DNA of 64,000 nucleotides from NCBI GenBank assembly GCA_016936655.1, contig JAFGXL010000008.1, forward strand, positions 1 through 64,000. The letters run 5' to 3'. Shown in pieces: positions 61,923-64,000 of the stretch (positions within the stretch are counted from its first letter, which is position 1; each line of letters opens with the position of its first letter). Position numbers and translations under genes: made by a program. Origin of the DNA: Nitrospirota bacterium (GTDB lineage Bacteria > Nitrospirota > Thermodesulfovibrionia > Thermodesulfovibrionales > Dissulfurispiraceae). The notes under the pieces were generated by a model that was not told the origin of the DNA, did no database searches, and saw nothing but the letters and a program-made list of their open reading frames with translations.

Positions 61923-64000
61923 TTAGAAAGCATGCCCTATGCTGAAATGCAATTCCCCCCTGCTCATTGATTCCCTCTTGTTAAGTTTAACTCCGTAATC
62001 TATTCTTATTGGACCAACAGGTGTTTTGTATCGCAGGCCTAGTCCGCTTGAAAATTTAAGTTCTGACATGCTTGCATCACTAATGCTGTACCAAACATCC
62101 CCTGCATCAAAAAAAGTGACTACTCCTATGCCTTTGCCTACATCTGTTCTGAGCTCTATGTTCGCCATAGCGAATGCATTACCGCCGGTAGGATTATTGT
62201 TGGAGCCCTTTGGGCCGAGCATGTCCTGCTCATAGCCTCTTACTGTTGTTCTTCCTCCAAGAAAAAACCTTTCGACAAGAGGAAGCTCTTTGGTCTCGCC
62301 TATGCCCTTTCCATAGCCTACCCTGCCTGATATAGCTAAAACCACTCTCTTGCTTATGCTGACAAAATTATTCAGATATGCCGAGAACTTGAAAAAATCG
62401 GTCTCTGAAAAGAGCATCCCAGTTGCCCACTTTGCAGTTACTCCAGCAATATAACCTTTTGACGGTTCAAACGGATTGTCTCTTTTATCATAAATAATCC
62501 CAGCTCTTAATCCACTAATTAAGAGGCTTCCAGTATCTTCGCGCGACAAAACAACGTCAGGCTGAACTTCTGTTGTTTTTACAACTGATAGATCGTAGTA
62601 GAGCTCGCTTGTTATGTTGTTAGACAGCTTCTTTTCAATTCCAACCGTAGCTGTTTCTCGCCTTAGTTTATATCTGGTTTCGTCAGTATCGATATTTTTC
62701 TCTTCCCTGTTTTCGTGCAGCAGAAGCATCTTAAGCGGCATCCTTGAATTCAGAAACCATGGTTCCGTAAAAGTGATGATAGCTCTCTGCTCAATTGTGC
62801 TAAACTCTGTTCTTAGAGTGGCTTGCTTATTAAGTCCCCATAAGTTTCTGTAGCCTACTTCTGCAAAACCGCGCGCCTTTTCATATTCTCCATAGCCCGC
62901 TCCAAACTCAACAAATCCCTGGTTGCCTTCCTTTAATTTGTACAGCACATCCTTGCGTCCATCACCAGAATCGATCAGTTTTGTATCTATATCAGAGAAA
63001 AGCCCAAGCCTGTATAGGTTCTGCCTTTCTGTAAGGATAAGGCTGTAGTCAGCCGGCATGCCCTCTGAGTGCAGTAGTTCTCTCTTTATAACCTTTGGCC
63101 TTGTGCTTCCGTTGCCGGATATAATTGACTTTCCAAAAAATAAACGATTGCCTTCATTTATATTAAAAACTACTGTTGCTGATCCATTTTTTATATCTCT
63201 GCTGATATCAACTTTAGCGTTAAAATAACCTTCTTTGAGATACAGGTCGCTAATCACCCTTTTTGCATCGAGTATATCAACCTCATTGTACTGGCTGCCA
63301 GGTTTGATTGATAACCTGGTTTTTATATTTTCTGGTGTAAAAGCCTTTGCATTTGCGATATCAATTTTACTGATAGTAACCTGGACGCCTTCCTTAAGAT
63401 TAAACTCAACATCTGCTGTTCTGGTATCGCTATTTTCAATAATCAGCGGCTCATCAACATCAGCATAAAGGTAACCGAGAGACCTGTAGAAATCCTTAAG
63501 TGTCTCAGCAGCGCCATCCACGACGCCTCTCCTGTAAACATCGCCCGGCTTAACCCCAAGAATTTCATATAGACGTTTTTCATCTATTGATGATCCTGAA
63601 AACTTGATGCTGCCGAAATTGTAAATACTGCCCTCGAAAATGTAGAGATCGAGATTAATTTTAGAACTGCTATAAGTTACAACAGGTGTTATTATTGCTT
63701 TTATATAGCCGTTGTCAGCATAAAAAGTCGTGAGTCGGTTTATAGACTCTTCCAGAAGATCGAATGAGAATTCATTTCTTTCATAAAATATTAGTTCATC
63801 CATAATTCTGGAGCTGCTGATGTTATTGTTGTTATGCAGATCTATTTTCAGTTCTCTTCCTGGATCAAGCTTAGCAGTTAATAGTTCAGAATCGTAGGCG
63901 TAAGAAAAATCAACACCTATATGACCTATCTTTTTATAATCGTCAAGAATTTTTCTTTTTGTCTGCTCCATCATAATCATATCGAATATGTCGCCTTCGA
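61923..64000 (-). CDS. Omp85/BamA-TamA-family outer-membrane protein (amino end cut by window)
   Basis: Frame is open to the window edge (translated EGDIFDMIMM continues beyond the first ATG at 63980), so the true start lies outside. At least four POTRA-like modules are visible (INLDLYIFEGSIYNFGSIKF, EGVQVTISKIDIANA, NEGNRLFFGKSIISGNG, KLKEGNQGFVEFGAG), then a beta-barrel with Omp85 signature RTTVRGYEQDMLGP. Function is insertion or assembly of outer-membrane proteins; BamA versus TamA or a lipid-export homologue cannot be decided without the amino end. Confidence 0.88.
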   Translation of the reverse strand, partial: EGDIFDMIMMEQTKRKILDDYKKIGHIGVDFSYAYDSELLTAKLDPGRELKIDLHNNNNISSSRIMDELIFYERNEFSFDLLEESINRLTTFYADNGYIKAIITPVVTYSSSKINLDLYIFEGSIYNFGSIKFSGSSIDEKRLYEILGVKPGDVYRRGVVDGAAETLKDFYRSLGYLYADVDEPLIIENSDTRTADVEFNLKEGVQVTISKIDIANAKAFTPENIKTRLSIKPGSQYNEVDILDAKRVISDLYLKEGYFNAKVDISRDIKNGSATVVFNINEGNRLFFGKSIISGNGSTRPKVIKRELLHSEGMPADYSLILTERQNLYRLGLFSDIDTKLIDSGDGRKDVLYKLKEGNQGFVEFGAGYGEYEKARGFAEVGYRNLWGLNKQATLRTEFSTIEQRAIITFTEPWFLNSRMPLKMLLLHENREEKNIDTDETRYKLRRETATVGIEKKLSNNITSELYYDLSVVKTTEVQPDVVLSREDTGSLLISGLRAGIIYDKRDNPFEPSKGYIAGVTAKWATGMLFSETDFFKFSAYLNNFVSISKRVVLAISGRVGYGKGIGETKELPLVERFFLGGRTTVRGYEQDMLGPKGSNNNPTGGNAFAMANIELRTDVGKGIGVVTFFDAGDVWYSISDASMSELKFSSGLGLRYKTPVGPIRIDYGVKLNKRESMSRGELHFSIGHAF

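Overview
The window is a gene-dense stretch of a diderm, piliated, probably anaerobic bacterial chromosome. Evidence for an outer membrane includes an Omp85-family protein, Mla lipid transport genes, a TolC-like protein, a beta-barrel protein and lipoproteins. Evidence for anaerobic metabolism includes a selenocysteine formate dehydrogenase, a 2-oxoacid:ferredoxin oxidoreductase pair and molybdenum-cofactor genes. The moderate-to-low GC content and the gene set recall Nitrospirota (Thermodesulfovibrio-like lineages) or a neighbouring phylum. That placement is inference from impression only. No insertion sequence, prophage or CRISPR array was seen.

Layout. 1-4.4 kb: end of pilT, recX, a BamE-like lipoprotein, alaS. 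4.4-6.2 kb: tRNA-Ser, two small envelope genes and a 0.55 kb non-coding stretch with inverted repeats. 6.2-15.7 kb: a pyrimidine operon (pyrR-pyrB-pyrC-carA-membrane gene-carB, then glpX and an FmdE-family gene) behind a well-formed PyrR attenuator. 15.7-19.7 kb: ModE-like regulator, molybdopterin-binding protein, beta-barrel protein, tatA/tatC. 19.8-22.5 kb: diguanylate cyclase, prmA, crcB-DUF190. 22.6-26.6 kb: mlaE-mlaF-mlaD-tolC-mlaC. 26.7-29.3 kb: a NifS-like gene that has lost the PLP lysine, iscU and a receiver-domain protein. 29.4-35.9 kb: valS, a beta-solenoid membrane protein, nadC, purM, M23 peptidase, bactofilin.

35.9-44.9 kb is the most interesting region. It is a formate dehydrogenase operon (fdhA-fdhB-fdhC) followed by a DsbA-like gene, a di-haem peroxidase, fdhE and a MoeA-binding-protein fusion. 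fdhA carries an in-frame TGA at the usual selenocysteine position. The DsbA-like gene also has an in-frame TGA, exactly at the first catalytic cysteine of its CPHC-type active site, followed by a hairpin whose GTC loop sits 20-22 bases downstream. It therefore looks like an active-site selenoprotein disulfide oxidoreductase tied to periplasmic formate oxidation.

44.9-54 kb: LysM/NlpC hydrolase, scpB, a sensor kinase and NtrC-type regulator, then a minor-pilin and PilY1 operon. 54-64 kb: miaB-mtaB, proS, a Ppx/GppA protein, 2-oxoacid:ferredoxin oxidoreductase beta and gamma subunits, an ArgA-like acetyltransferase, and on the minus strand an Omp85 protein with a SurA-like chaperone fragment.

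How it fits together: the FmdE, ModE-like, MoCF-domain and MoeA-type genes, the Tat translocase, FdhE and the Tat-targeted formate dehydrogenase form a coherent molybdenum/tungsten enzyme set. The NtrC-type two-component pair probably controls the adjoining pilin operon. Several transcription units appear to start with a -10 box only 5-9 bases before the ATG and no Shine-Dalgarno sequence, suggesting leaderless mRNAs.
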